From NCBI GenBank assembly GCA_039714735.1, contig JBDLIT010000001.1, positions 45,553 through 109,552 on the forward strand: a DNA stretch of 64,000 nt. Reading direction: 5' to 3'. The DNA is from JASJBU01 sp039714735 (GTDB lineage: Bacteria > Pseudomonadota > Gammaproteobacteria > Chromatiales > Chromatiaceae). The position numbers were made by a program, and so were the translations under genes. Below, piece after piece: positions 24,236 through 33,135 of this stretch; within the stretch, counting starts at the first letter, position 1; every line of letters starts with the position of its first letter. The notes below the pieces were generated by a model. It did not search any database and was not told where the DNA came from. It saw nothing but the letters and a program-made list of their open reading frames with translations.

Positions 24236-26212
24236 TCAAGAGACATTCTGTTTGACAAGTTTAGGTTTTGGCCTGTCAGTAGAGTTGAGTAGCTGGCTAT
24301 TGTTAAGTCGATTGGCCATGTTGCGTAGGGCCGTTAGCTGCTGCGCCACTTCGGTATACTGTTCCTGTAATTCCAGAATCCGATACTGCAAGGTGTTTCG
24401 TGATTGGCCAATTTTCTGGAGATTGGAGAGTCTTTTCTCCATCATCTCTTTGTGATCTCGGATCTGTAACACCAGGGGTTCCAGAGTCGAGACGATCCAT
24501 GCGCTGATCTCGGCATTCGCACGATGAAAAATATCTCTGGCGCGATTGACCAGGGCCGAGAAAAAACGTTTGATAACAAAGTTTTGTTCCATCATTGCAG
24601 TAACCGGGCTATTCCGGAAGACCTCTGCTTCCTGGTGCAGTAGTTCAAGCTCAACCCGGTATTTCACAATGGAGAACATTTTCGGTTGTACAACGGCAAA
24701 GCCGTGTTCATTCTGGAATTTACGGTAAATTGAACGGATGAGCTTGCGTGTCTGTTCGCTTTGAGTGACTACGCCGTGCATATTTTCCCGAATCTCTTCG
24801 AAAAGGCTTTTCATGGCGGATTTCATCCCGGTTGTAGTCCAGGAATTGCTCATCTCACGACGGCTGCGTTCAATTATTTTGTCCAGAGATTTGAGGTTTA
24901 GTATTGCCTGTAATTGGTCGGATTGCTGTTTAAGTTGTTTCCGGCTTTGTTGGAAACTATCCACATCATGCATGTATTGGGATTGTTCCTTACGGGTTTT
25001 TTCCATCAGTCCAGTGATGACATCATCACTTTTACCGCTCAGCTCCTCCATCTCCTCTAATTGACGTTTAGTATTGGTGAGTTTTCCAGACAGTACGCTA
25101 CGGCTATTGTCCAGCATCTGCCCAACATCAGAACCAACGTTGTCCAGGATTATCTGTTGCTTGATGCTGAGGACATCATGTCCGAGATAACTTTCTAGAT
25201 TGAGCAGGCCGCTTCTATCAAGCAGCTTCTGATCATTCTTTACTTTTGCCAGGAGTCCTTTTTGTGCCGATATCGGAAAAACGGCATTTTTTTCGATACC
25301 CAGCATCTCCGCTGTTGAGGACTGCTGGTTCTGAATAACTCCGTGTACATCCGAGGCCTCGCGCAGGTCATCCCATAAGGTATCTATCTTGTTGAGCACT
25401 ACCATCAAGCCCCGTTGGCGGCCGCTTTGAAAGCCTTTGATGTGATGCTGCCAGATCTCCATGTCGCTGCGAGTGACGCCGGTATCAGCGCCGAGCACAA
25501 AGAGTACAGCTTGAGCTGCAGGTAACATATTCAAGGTTAGTTCTGGCTCGGTGCCAAGTGCATTGAGTCCTGGGGTATCAAGAATTGTGAGACCCTGTTT
25601 CAATAAATGGTGGGGGAAACTGATCAGTGCATGCCGCCATTTGGGAATTTCGATTGTCTTGGGTGGTGTTTTCTGGTGTGGGTGCAGGTCCGGACTGTAG
25701 AGCCCTAAATGTTTTGCTTCGTCGAGTGGTACGGATTTCGTCTGAATGACTTCACTGAGCGCAGCTTCCATCTGTTCCACGGAATCCGTTTCCAGTGGGT
25801 AGTGTACCCATTGCCTGGTGTCCTCTCTGAGTTGGGAGAGTGTAACATCCTGTAGTCTGGTCTCAATCGGTAGCAATCTGACATAGGCTTCTTCCCTGTC
25901 AGCATCGTAGAAGATTTCTGTCGGACACATGGTGGTGCGTCCAGCATCTGACGGTAACAGGCGCCGTCCATAATCGGCGAAGAATATGGCATTGATCAGC
26001 TCGGTCTTGCCGCGTGAAAATTCAGCGACAAATGCGATGGTGAGCTTATCGCTTTTTAAGTCCTTGAGGGTTTGGGCAATATTCTGCTGCATATCTGGTG
26101 TAGACATGCTGTTCTCTTCCAGCCAGGGAGCATACTCCTCAATGGTGTTGATGACATTTGTCTTCCATTGATCGTAGGCTTGCAGTTGATGCTGAAAACG
26201 TAATTTTTCCAT
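24236..26212 (-). CDS. Dynamin-like GTPase
   Basis: A 658-residue large GTPase of the bacterial dynamin-like family. The GTPase domain (residues about 50-300) has G1 AEFSRGKT at 63-70, G3 DTPGLN and G4 NKID; the Thr of the G2 region is in GRTTMCPTE. The rest is long alpha-helical stalk (about residues 350-650) with many coiled-coil heptads and a hydrophobic region near residue 545 that might contact membrane. The family usually has Gly at the first G1 position; here it is Ala. Such proteins bind and remodel membranes, but this one has no paired second dynamin gene. It stands alone between DUF4426 and yggU. Confidence 0.82.
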   Translation of the reverse strand: MEKLRFQHQLQAYDQWKTNVINTIEEYAPWLEENSMSTPDMQQNIAQTLKDLKSDKLTIAFVAEFSRGKTELINAIFFADYGRRLLPSDAGRTTMCPTEIFYDADREEAYVRLLPIETRLQDVTLSQLREDTRQWVHYPLETDSVEQMEAALSEVIQTKSVPLDEAKHLGLYSPDLHPHQKTPPKTIEIPKWRHALISFPHHLLKQGLTILDTPGLNALGTEPELTLNMLPAAQAVLFVLGADTGVTRSDMEIWQHHIKGFQSGRQRGLMVVLNKIDTLWDDLREASDVHGVIQNQQSSTAEMLGIEKNAVFPISAQKGLLAKVKNDQKLLDRSGLLNLESYLGHDVLSIKQQIILDNVGSDVGQMLDNSRSVLSGKLTNTKRQLEEMEELSGKSDDVITGLMEKTRKEQSQYMHDVDSFQQSRKQLKQQSDQLQAILNLKSLDKIIERSRREMSNSWTTTGMKSAMKSLFEEIRENMHGVVTQSEQTRKLIRSIYRKFQNEHGFAVVQPKMFSIVKYRVELELLHQEAEVFRNSPVTAMMEQNFVIKRFFSALVNRARDIFHRANAEISAWIVSTLEPLVLQIRDHKEMMEKRLSNLQKIGQSRNTLQYRILELQEQYTEVAQQLTALRNMANRLNNSQLLNSTDRPKPKLVKQNVS

Positions 26213-26272
26213 TATTCTTTCCCGATAAACTCAAGTAATAACAAACTCTTGGGCCTTACGTGCGGGTGGAGA

Positions 26273-26611
26273 TCATGGCTGACTAGAGTTGTCTTGTCGA
26301 GATATGTCTTCACCTGCACTACCGGCAGATTCTTCTAGAGGTATCGGCAATCTAGTAGGTGACTTTAACCGTAGGGATTTTGAACGGGATTTTTCACCCG
26401 ATTCCAGACTGATTTTCGAGCGGGGCAAGCCAAAATTTTTGGAAAGGAATTTAATCAGTTGTTTATTTGCCTTCCCGTCAACCGGAGGTGAAGAGATAGC
26501 GACCTTGTAGTAATCGTCTCCGTATGGGGCAACAAAAGCATTACGAGAGGCTTTTGGCTGAATGCGCAGCCTCAAGATCAAGTCATTGCCTTCCCAGGCA
26601 AACCAGGTCAT
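26273..26611 (-). CDS. yggU: YggU/DUF167 family protein
   Basis: A 112-residue small protein of the DUF167 family, which has a known alpha/beta fold but no settled function. Motifs LRIQPKASRNAF, SSPPVDGKANKQLIKFLSKNFG and ISLESGEKSRSKSL are diagnostic. A hydrophilic tail of about 25 residues follows the domain. Its ATG overlaps the yggT stop (ATGA), a coupling seen in many gammaproteobacteria. Confidence 0.9.
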   Translation of the reverse strand: MTWFAWEGNDLILRLRIQPKASRNAFVAPYGDDYYKVAISSPPVDGKANKQLIKFLSKNFGLPRSKISLESGEKSRSKSLRLKSPTRLPIPLEESAGSAGEDISRQDNSSQP

Positions 26612-27186
26612 GTGAACGGGCTTCCAGTAATCGCCCTTAACGGAGGCAGTAGTAGCATTTTCAGGAGCACCAGTCCGATCATTACCAGCATGGGAGATAG
26701 ATCAAGCCCTGATATGGGAGGAAGAAGATTACGCGCTGGGCGCATCACCGGTTCGGTCAGATTGTAGATCAGTGTTGATACAGGATTGTAGGTTCCCGGA
26801 TTTATCCAGCTGAGGATGACTTGAATAAGGATTGCAAATAGGAATATGTTGATGACCAGTTCTATCAGTTCAGGTATTGACCAAAGCAGTGGTCCCCACA
26901 GATTGATCGTTGCGCCGCTGACCAGAATGATCAGAAGCAGCTCCAGATATTTCAAACCCCAGACAAGAATCAATGCGGATAGGTCAATCCCGCCAAAACC
27001 GGGTATGATTCTGCGTAATATCTTTAAAGGTGGGGTGGTGATTTTTACCAGAAATTGAGAAACAGGATTATAAAAATCGGCTCGCACCAATTGAAGTATA
27101 AATCGCAGCAGGACGGCCAGGATGTAGAGTCCAAAAAGGGTCTGAATCAGGAAAACCAATGGATTGGTGAGATAGTTGCTGCCCAT
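26608..27186 (-). CDS. yggT: YggT integral membrane protein
   Basis: A 192-residue protein with two copies of the YGGT membrane domain, each with paired helices and a motif like FYNPVSQFLVKITTPPLKILRRIIP or YNPVSTLIYNLTEPVMRPARNLLP. In E. coli YggT overexpression helps tolerance to osmotic stress; in other bacteria relatives affect cell-division or photosystem placement. The gene lies between proC and yggU in the conserved yggS-proC-yggT-yggU cluster. Confidence 0.93.
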   Translation of the reverse strand: MGSNYLTNPLVFLIQTLFGLYILAVLLRFILQLVRADFYNPVSQFLVKITTPPLKILRRIIPGFGGIDLSALILVWGLKYLELLLIILVSGATINLWGPLLWSIPELIELVINIFLFAILIQVILSWINPGTYNPVSTLIYNLTEPVMRPARNLLPPISGLDLSPMLVMIGLVLLKMLLLPPLRAITGSPFT

Positions 27187-27222
27187 TTTTTTAATTAAGT
27201 CCTGGTATTCAAATGAAAACGA

Positions 27223-28071
27223 CTATCTGTCGGCATTAAGCTTCTTCTGTTTTGCGATAATATTGGAAAGTTCTACAGAACGTTGTCGCGCACCATCCAG
27301 TGCTGTTTTGAAGAGACCCTTGAGCTGACCTTGTTCTAAAATGCCCAGCGCTCGTTCGGTGGTGCCACCCGGTGAAGTGACTTTTTCACGTAAAATTCCT
27401 GGAGCATCGTTACTTTCCATGGCCATACGGGCTGCTCCCAGGGCGGTTTGTAGGGTGAGAAGTCGAGCTGTTTCCTCATCAAGCCCCATACCTTGGGCGG
27501 CATCCTCTATGGCTTCCATGACCAGAAAAAAATAGGCGGGTCCACTTCCAGACACGGCTGTGACGGCATCCATCAGAGTCTCATTAGAGACCCAGCAGGT
27601 CAGGCCTACCGCCCGGAGTATACTCTCCGCCAGATCTTTTTGCGCCGCGCTGACCCCTTTCCCGGCATGCAGGCCAGTGGCGCCGGCCTGGATCATGGCC
27701 GGCGTATTCGGCATGGCGCGCACCAGGGCGATCTTTTCCCCCAACCAGTGACGTAGAGGGGCTTCCTGTACGCCGGCCGCAATAGAGATGATCAGCGGTT
27801 GGTGTTCTTGAATCGTAGGAGCCAGATCGCGGGCGACGGATTCGAGGATCTGTGGTTTCACTGCGAGAACAACGACTTCAGCATCAGATATTGCCTGGTG
27901 ATTATCATGTTCTGTGTGGATGCCCAGGCGTGCAGCCAATTGTGCAAGTTTCTCCCGGTCCGGGTCACTGACGGTGATACGGTTGGGGTCATAGCCGTCA
28001 GCGATGAGTCCATTAATCAGGCTTGTGGCCATGTTGCCACCCCCGATGAAGGTAATATTGCTTGTTTTCAT
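27223..28071 (-). CDS. proC: Pyrroline-5-carboxylate reductase
   Basis: A 282-residue enzyme that reduces 1-pyrroline-5-carboxylate to proline with NAD(P)H. The Rossmann motif is FIGGGNMATSLINGL, and the C-terminal signature is VTSPGGTTERALGILEQG; MPNTPAMIQAG and AVSGSGPAYFF mark the active site. Length is slightly above E. coli ProC (269). It is placed 33 bases after yggS, as in Pseudomonas. Confidence 0.96.
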   Translation of the reverse strand: MKTSNITFIGGGNMATSLINGLIADGYDPNRITVSDPDREKLAQLAARLGIHTEHDNHQAISDAEVVVLAVKPQILESVARDLAPTIQEHQPLIISIAAGVQEAPLRHWLGEKIALVRAMPNTPAMIQAGATGLHAGKGVSAAQKDLAESILRAVGLTCWVSNETLMDAVTAVSGSGPAYFFLVMEAIEDAAQGMGLDEETARLLTLQTALGAARMAMESNDAPGILREKVTSPGGTTERALGILEQGQLKGLFKTALDGARQRSVELSNIIAKQKKLNADR

Positions 28072-28104
28072 CTTGCTAATTGGTATTTGTGGAATGAGTT
28101 GACA

Positions 28105-28818
28105 TTAGTTTTTCACATTATACAGCCGAGGACCAAAAATAGCGGTGCCAATACGGACTAGATTGGAGCCTTCGGCAATTGCGGCCTCGAGATCCTTGGA
28201 CATGCCCATTGAAAGGGTGTTCAGTGGCATGTTTTCGGTTCTCAAGGCGTCACGAAGTAGTCTCAAGCGTTTAAATGGGCGGCGTTGAGCTTCCAGGGTT
28301 TCTGCCGGGGCGGGGATGGTCATCAGGCCCCTCAATTCTAAATTCGGCAGGTTCGCATAACGTTCAATCAGGCCAGCAAGTTCGTCCGGATTGTGCCCGT
28401 CCTTACTGCCTTCTCCACTGGTATTGACCTGAATACATATCTTAAGTGGAGGAAGGATTTCGGGACGCTGGTCACTCAAGCGTTGTGCATGCTTGAGGCT
28501 CGCTATACTGTGAACCCAGTCAAAGTGTTCAGCGATGGACCTGGTTTTATTGCTCTGGAGTCTGCCGATAAAATGCCATTCCAGGGTTAGGTCTTTGAGT
28601 TGCTTGATCTTCTCCAGCGCCTCCTGCAGATAACTTTCGCCAAATGCTCGTTGCTCCAGTCTGGCGGCTTCACGGATCTCGTCCACATGACGGGTTTTGC
28701 TGACGGCAAGCAATTGAATCCTGTCTGCCTGGCAACTAAAGGTTTTAGCAGCGCTGGAGATGCGTCGCCTGACGCGGGCTAAACGTTCTTCCAGTCTGTT
28801 ATGCTCTTGTGTGGTCAC
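28105..28818 (-). CDS. yggS: YggS, pyridoxal-phosphate homeostasis protein
   Basis: A 237-residue PROSC/YggS family protein that binds pyridoxal phosphate without known enzyme activity and keeps cellular PLP and amino acid pools balanced. The PLP lysine is in LLAVSKT; FGESYLQEAL, WHFIGRLQSNK, IQVNTSGEGSKDG, GLMTIPA and LSMGMSKDLEAAIAEGS are all present. Translation begins at GTG 28818. It heads the minus-strand cluster and is divergent from pilT across a 204-base gap. Confidence 0.95.
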   Translation of the reverse strand: MTTQEHNRLEERLARVRRRISSAAKTFSCQADRIQLLAVSKTRHVDEIREAARLEQRAFGESYLQEALEKIKQLKDLTLEWHFIGRLQSNKTRSIAEHFDWVHSIASLKHAQRLSDQRPEILPPLKICIQVNTSGEGSKDGHNPDELAGLIERYANLPNLELRGLMTIPAPAETLEAQRRPFKRLRLLRDALRTENMPLNTLSMGMSKDLEAAIAEGSNLVRIGTAIFGPRLYNVKN

Positions 28819-29022
28819 TATAAGTGCTGGTTGATATGTGAAAGAAAAAATAATTTTCCATTCAGGATTGATATAGTAACTTCTATAAGTGTGGTTTCAG
28901 AAACTGTTTTTCAAGTATTTTGAGTATCTTGATTCGACGAGTGATTGATTAAACTTATTCATTTGGGAGCCGATATGAAAGGCCAGTGCTTAAGCTGCTT
29001 GGTTTTCACTTGGGGATTTTGA

Positions 29023-30057
29023 ATGGACATTGCTGAACTTTTAGCCTTCAGTGTCAAACACAATGCATCTGATCTGCATCTCTCGGCAGGTCTTCCCCCT
29101 ATGATTCGTGTGGATGGGGATATTCGGCGAATCAATGTCCCTGCGTTGGAACACAAGGTCGTGCATGGCCTGGTGTATGACATCATGAATGACAAGCAGC
29201 GGAAGGACTTCGAGGAGTTTCTGGAGAACGATTTCTCATTCGAAATTCCCGGCCTGGCCCGTTTCCGTGTCAATGCATTCAATCAGGCTCGTGGCGCGTC
29301 AGCTGTGTTTCGGACAATCCCGTCAAAGGTGTTGACGCTGGAAGATCTGGGTTGTCCCCAGACATTCAGGGATATCGTTGATGTACCCAGGGGATTGGTG
29401 CTGGTCACCGGGCCAACCGGTTCTGGTAAGTCAACGACCCTTGCCGCCATGATGGATTATAAGAATGATAATGATTACGCCCACATTCTGACCATCGAAG
29501 ATCCTATAGAATTTGTCCACAGCAGTAAAAAATGCCTGGTCAATCAACGAGAAGTTCATCGGGACACCCTGGGATTTGCTGAAGCACTGAGATCGGCATT
29601 ACGTGAGGATCCGGACATCATCCTGGTCGGCGAGCTGCGCGATCTGGAGACCATACGTCTGGCAATGACGGCGGCGGAGACAGGTCATCTGGTGTTCGGC
29701 ACCCTGCATACCAGTTCGGCTGCCAAGACGATCGACCGGATTATCGATGTCTTTCCTGCAGGCGAGAAATCCATGGTGCGTTCAATGCTCTCTGAGTCAT
29801 TACGGTCGGTAATCGCCCAGACGTTGCTGAAGAAGATTGGCGGTGGCCGGGTCGCGGCATGGGAGATCATGGTCGGCACGCCTGCGATTCGCAATCTGAT
29901 TCGTGAAGATAAGGTGGCGCAGATGTATTCGGCGATTCAGACCGGCCAGGCAACGGGTATGCAAACCATGGATCAGGCCCTGAAAGAACTCGTGGAGAGA
30001 GGCATTATCAGCCGACTTGATGCCAAGTCCAAAGCGCAGAACAAGGACCAATTCTAA
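29023..30057 (+). CDS. pilT: PilT, type IV pilus retraction ATPase
   Basis: A 344-residue cytoplasmic hexameric ATPase that powers pilus disassembly and twitching motility. Features: N-terminal PAS-like domain (SDLHLSAGLPPMIRVDGDI), Walker A GPTGSGKST, Asp box (TIEDPIEFVH), Walker B (ILVGELRD), His box (HLVFGTLHT) and the C-terminal AIRNLIRE motif needed for retraction, all intact. It is transcribed with pilU, 48 bases apart, and divergently from yggS, as in Pseudomonas aeruginosa. Confidence 0.97.
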   Translation: MDIAELLAFSVKHNASDLHLSAGLPPMIRVDGDIRRINVPALEHKVVHGLVYDIMNDKQRKDFEEFLENDFSFEIPGLARFRVNAFNQARGASAVFRTIPSKVLTLEDLGCPQTFRDIVDVPRGLVLVTGPTGSGKSTTLAAMMDYKNDNDYAHILTIEDPIEFVHSSKKCLVNQREVHRDTLGFAEALRSALREDPDIILVGELRDLETIRLAMTAAETGHLVFGTLHTSSAAKTIDRIIDVFPAGEKSMVRSMLSESLRSVIAQTLLKKIGGGRVAAWEIMVGTPAIRNLIREDKVAQMYSAIQTGQATGMQTMDQALKELVERGIISRLDAKSKAQNKDQF

Positions 30058-30105
30058 TGGCTTATTTTTTATCTTCGCTAAGGGGTACGGTGAGAAGGAA
30101 AGGTT

Positions 30106-31230
30106 ATGGAATTTAATTCACTGTTAACTATGATGGTCAAAAAAAAGGCCTCTGACCTGTTTATCACGGCAGGGCGTGAGCCATCCATGAAGATCGATGG
30201 CCGGATCCACCCGGTCAATAAGACGAAAGTTAGTCCCCAGCGAGCCCGTGAATTGGCCCTGAGTATCATGAGTGACGCTCAGCAGAAGGAGTTTGAGGCG
30301 ACAAAAGAGTGTAACTTTGCCATCAGCGCCAAGGCCATCGGTCGTTTCAGGGTAAGCGCATTCATTCAGCGTGATGCTGTCGGTATGGTGTTGCGGCGTA
30401 TCGAAACGCGTATTCCTACCATGGAGCAGCTGTACCTGCCGCCGATATTGAAAGACATATGTATGGCCAAGCGGGGTATTGTGCTTTTCGTCGGGGCGAC
30501 TGGTACCGGTAAGTCAACTTCACTGGCTGCGATGATCGGTTACCGAAATGCCCGGGGCAGCGGGCATATCATCAGTATCGAAGACCCGATTGAGTTTATG
30601 CATGATCACCAGGGTTGCATTATCACCCAACGCGAAGTGGGGCTGGATACCGAGTCCTACGAAGTGGCATTGAAGAATACATTGCGCCAGGCTCCGGATG
30701 TCATACTGATCGGTGAAATTCGGACGGCTGAAACCATGCGGCATGCCATTGCATTTGCAGAAACCGGTCATCTTTGTTTTTCAACCTTGCATGCGAATAA
30801 TGCCAATCAGGCGCTGGACCGTATCATTCATTTTTTTCCGGAAGTAGAGCGGGAACAGGTATTTATGGACCTCTCGTTGAATCTAAAGGCAATTGTCGCT
30901 CAGCAGCTCATTCCCAAGGCCGATGGGAACGGCCGGCGCGCAGCCATAGAAGTCATGCTGAATACGCCACTGGCGGCAGAACTCGTGCGTAAGGGAGAGG
31001 TTCCAAAACTCAAGGAATTGATGAAACGCTCCAATGAGCTCGGCATGATCACATTCGACCAACACCTCTATAAACTCTATGAGGATGGCGAAATAAGCTA
31101 TGAAGATGCCTTGGCCCACGCCGATTCAACAAACGATGTTCGTTTGATGATCAAGTTGGGGGCCAATCGTAATAACGATTTTCTAGCTGAAGGGATGGAT
31201 GGTATCGGGCTCCTGGATGGGAAGGGCTGA
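30106..31230 (+). CDS. pilU: PilU, PilT-like accessory retraction ATPase
   Basis: A 374-residue paralogue of PilT that helps retraction under load. Walker A is GATGTGKST, Walker B ILIGEIRT, Asp box SIEDPIEFMH and His box HLCFSTLHA. The PilT AIRNLIRE motif is replaced by TPLAAELVRKGEV, and the C-terminus is about 30 residues longer than PilT, both typical of PilU. GAGAAGGAAAGG precedes the ATG. Confidence 0.95.
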   Translation: MEFNSLLTMMVKKKASDLFITAGREPSMKIDGRIHPVNKTKVSPQRARELALSIMSDAQQKEFEATKECNFAISAKAIGRFRVSAFIQRDAVGMVLRRIETRIPTMEQLYLPPILKDICMAKRGIVLFVGATGTGKSTSLAAMIGYRNARGSGHIISIEDPIEFMHDHQGCIITQREVGLDTESYEVALKNTLRQAPDVILIGEIRTAETMRHAIAFAETGHLCFSTLHANNANQALDRIIHFFPEVEREQVFMDLSLNLKAIVAQQLIPKADGNGRRAAIEVMLNTPLAAELVRKGEVPKLKELMKRSNELGMITFDQHLYKLYEDGEISYEDALAHADSTNDVRLMIKLGANRNNDFLAEGMDGIGLLDGKG

Positions 31231-31260
31231 GCAGATTTCCAGTAATAATCAGGGTGTTAT

Positions 31261-31728
31261 TCAGGGCTGCGCCAGAAACTCGCCGGCAATCACATATTGC
31301 CGGATAGCCTCATTGTCGACCTCACCCCGGTCATTCAAGATCATCTCGCAGTTTCTGGCCATGCGCGCCTGCATGGCGGCTTTCCAGGCCAGGTTTTCCT
31401 GCTGGGTGACTTGCTCTTCAGGCAGCAGGCAGGCGGTTAGCGCTGTAGCAACAAAGTGTTCGGCCTGAGCCGACCAGTTGGCGTCACGCCCGCAGGAGGT
31501 GTATTTCTCGATGCCAAATGCCTTGGCGTTTTTATAAGCGGTGGCAAGCTCTGTTGGGGTGCGGTTCGGGTCGCCTGCCGTCTTCAGGCCTTGCGTGATT
31601 ATCGAATTGACACTGAGATGACCGACACTGCTGACGAATCGTGCGCCTAGCTCGCGCTGGTTTTCCAGAGACAGGTCATTCAGGGCTTCACGCAATTGTT
31701 GATCGTTGATGATTTCTCCCGGCGGCAT
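31261..31728 (-). CDS. Conserved-looking protein of unknown function
   Basis: A 155-residue soluble, mostly helical protein with no signal peptide or membrane segment. It carries three cysteines (SCGRD, TACLL, NCEMI) and conserved-looking segments such as RELGARFVSSVGHL and KAFGIEKYTSCGRDANWS. I do not recognise a family. It converges on pilU with a 30-base gap and is probably a single-gene unit. The base composition matches its neighbours and the frame is clean, so it is likely real. Confidence 0.6.
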   Translation of the reverse strand: MPPGEIINDQQLREALNDLSLENQRELGARFVSSVGHLSVNSIITQGLKTAGDPNRTPTELATAYKNAKAFGIEKYTSCGRDANWSAQAEHFVATALTACLLPEEQVTQQENLAWKAAMQARMARNCEMILNDRGEVDNEAIRQYVIAGEFLAQP

Positions 31729-31865
31729 TTGTTGACCCTCTCAGTAAAAAGATGTCTTAACAGCAAATGATAGGCGCATTCAGAAAACTTGCTCATGACC
31801 CAGGTCATCTCCTGGTCGCCAACATGGAAAAATTATCGTTAATTTATACCATCGATTAGTGCTTA

Positions 31866-32423
31866 CTATATCGATGCTGTCAAAAGAGATGAGATAGCCT
31901 CAAAATTTCCGGCAATAGCCCAGTCTATGGCGCGTTTTCCCTTAAAATCGGCAAGATTCGGATTGGCTTTGTGATCCAATAGGATTTTCACGGTCTCGAA
32001 ATGCCCAAGTTTCGCCGCCCATATCAGAGCTGTCCAGCCTGCGGTATTTTCCGCTTGATCTACATCCGCATCTTTGCCGAGGAGAAATTCGACTACTTCG
32101 CTGTGGTTGTTGGAAGCAGCTAACATCATCGCGGTATAGCCACCCTTGTCTGTGAGATCGATCGATGCGCCAGCGGCGACCAGTTGCCTGGCGGCTTGCA
32201 GATGACCGTTCAGTGCGGCTTTCATTAATGGAGTCCATTGGCAGGCATCTCTGACATCGATGACGGGTCGTTCTCCGAGTAATTGAGACAAAGCGGATAT
32301 GTCACCTGACTCTGCTGCGGTAATGAGTGGTGGATCGATGTCAGTCCCGGGAGTAGGTTCCGTCTCCGAACAGCCCGTCAGGATGAAAATGAGCAACCAG
32401 ATTGGGAGTAAAGCGATCTGCAT
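31866..32423 (-). CDS. Ankyrin-repeat lipoprotein
   Basis: About 185 residues from ATG 32423, giving a lipoprotein signal peptide with lipobox LTGC; a longer in-frame start at 32495 would bury the signal behind 24 polar residues. Four to five ankyrin repeats follow, with clear motifs CQWTPLMKAALNGHLQAARQ, GGYTAMMLAASNNHSEVVEF, GWTALIWAAKLGHFETVKIL and GKRAIDWAIAGNFEAI. Probably a periplasmic protein-interaction module. The partner is unknown, though in other bacteria similar exported ankyrin proteins accompany catalases. Confidence 0.8.
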   Translation of the reverse strand: MQIALLPIWLLIFILTGCSETEPTPGTDIDPPLITAAESGDISALSQLLGERPVIDVRDACQWTPLMKAALNGHLQAARQLVAAGASIDLTDKGGYTAMMLAASNNHSEVVEFLLGKDADVDQAENTAGWTALIWAAKLGHFETVKILLDHKANPNLADFKGKRAIDWAIAGNFEAISSLLTASI

Positions 32424-32561
32424 AAGCGTTCTCACGGCATGGGGTCGATCGGGATTTTCTCCATCTGGCCGCTTACCGGCAATGAGGAATCGCAATAGGA
32501 GCAGGTTAGGTGGATAGGGTTTTTTTCCTGCCGGGCCTCCACCAGCAAATTATGGAGAGCC

Positions 32562-32888
32562 TTACTCCCTTGGTTTTTCAGGTTTTATAAGTGGATTGGG
32601 GAAGGGGGTGATGTTGGATTGTCCGTCAAATTCTGTGATCTTACCCGCGCCGTGTTTTTCAACTTCATCGATTCGAATCACTGCATGAATGGGTACCCGG
32701 GTACGGTACACTCCGGAAAACTCCTCTTGGAGTTTTTCTGCCGATGGATCTACTACGATTGATGTGGTTTTTTCAAAAATTAAATCTTCAATCTCAACAA
32801 AACCGTAAAGATCACCTTGCCGGACGGTCTTGGCATAGATCTCGTATATCTTGCCCTGATTGATGAAGACTATTTTATAGATGCGCAT
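32562..32888 (-). CDS. DUF1820 family protein
   Basis: A 108-residue cytosolic protein with the DUF1820 pattern: YKIVFINQGKIYEIYAK, LYGFVEIEDLIF, IVVDPSAEKLQEEFSGV and VPIHAVIRIDEVEKHG. ATG 32888 is chosen because the family begins close to that methionine; the frame is open for 20 more codons upstream with unlike sequence. Function unknown. It is divergent from gnd. Confidence 0.85.
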   Translation of the reverse strand: MRIYKIVFINQGKIYEIYAKTVRQGDLYGFVEIEDLIFEKTTSIVVDPSAEKLQEEFSGVYRTRVPIHAVIRIDEVEKHGAGKITEFDGQSNITPFPNPLIKPEKPRE

Positions 32889-33056
32889 GGTGGTGTGGTG
32901 TGTATGTGAGAAGGCTTGGTATCGTGAATAACTGGTTGGGTAATTCAACTTAATTTAAGTTTTTATAGTAGCTGACGCAATTCTCTGATGAAAGTGGAAC
33001 TTGGTTCATAATTTCATCCCAGGCAATTACCATTCGTGAGTTATCATCAATCTGTC

Positions 33057-33073
33057 ACCTATTCGTGATAGGT
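33057..33073. promoter_or_regulatory. Inverted repeat in the gnd upstream region
   Basis: ACCTAT, five bases, ATAGGT, about 63 bases before the gnd start. The octamer ATTCGTGA also occurs twice, at 33032-33039 and 33061-33068, 29 bases apart. A regulator site is possible but unidentified; it does not match the HexR consensus as I know it. Confidence 0.3.
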
Positions 33074-33135
33074 TCTCATTTTTCAATCGAATTTCCACTT
33101 TAAATTGACGACAAGCAGAATAAGGATAGAAACAA

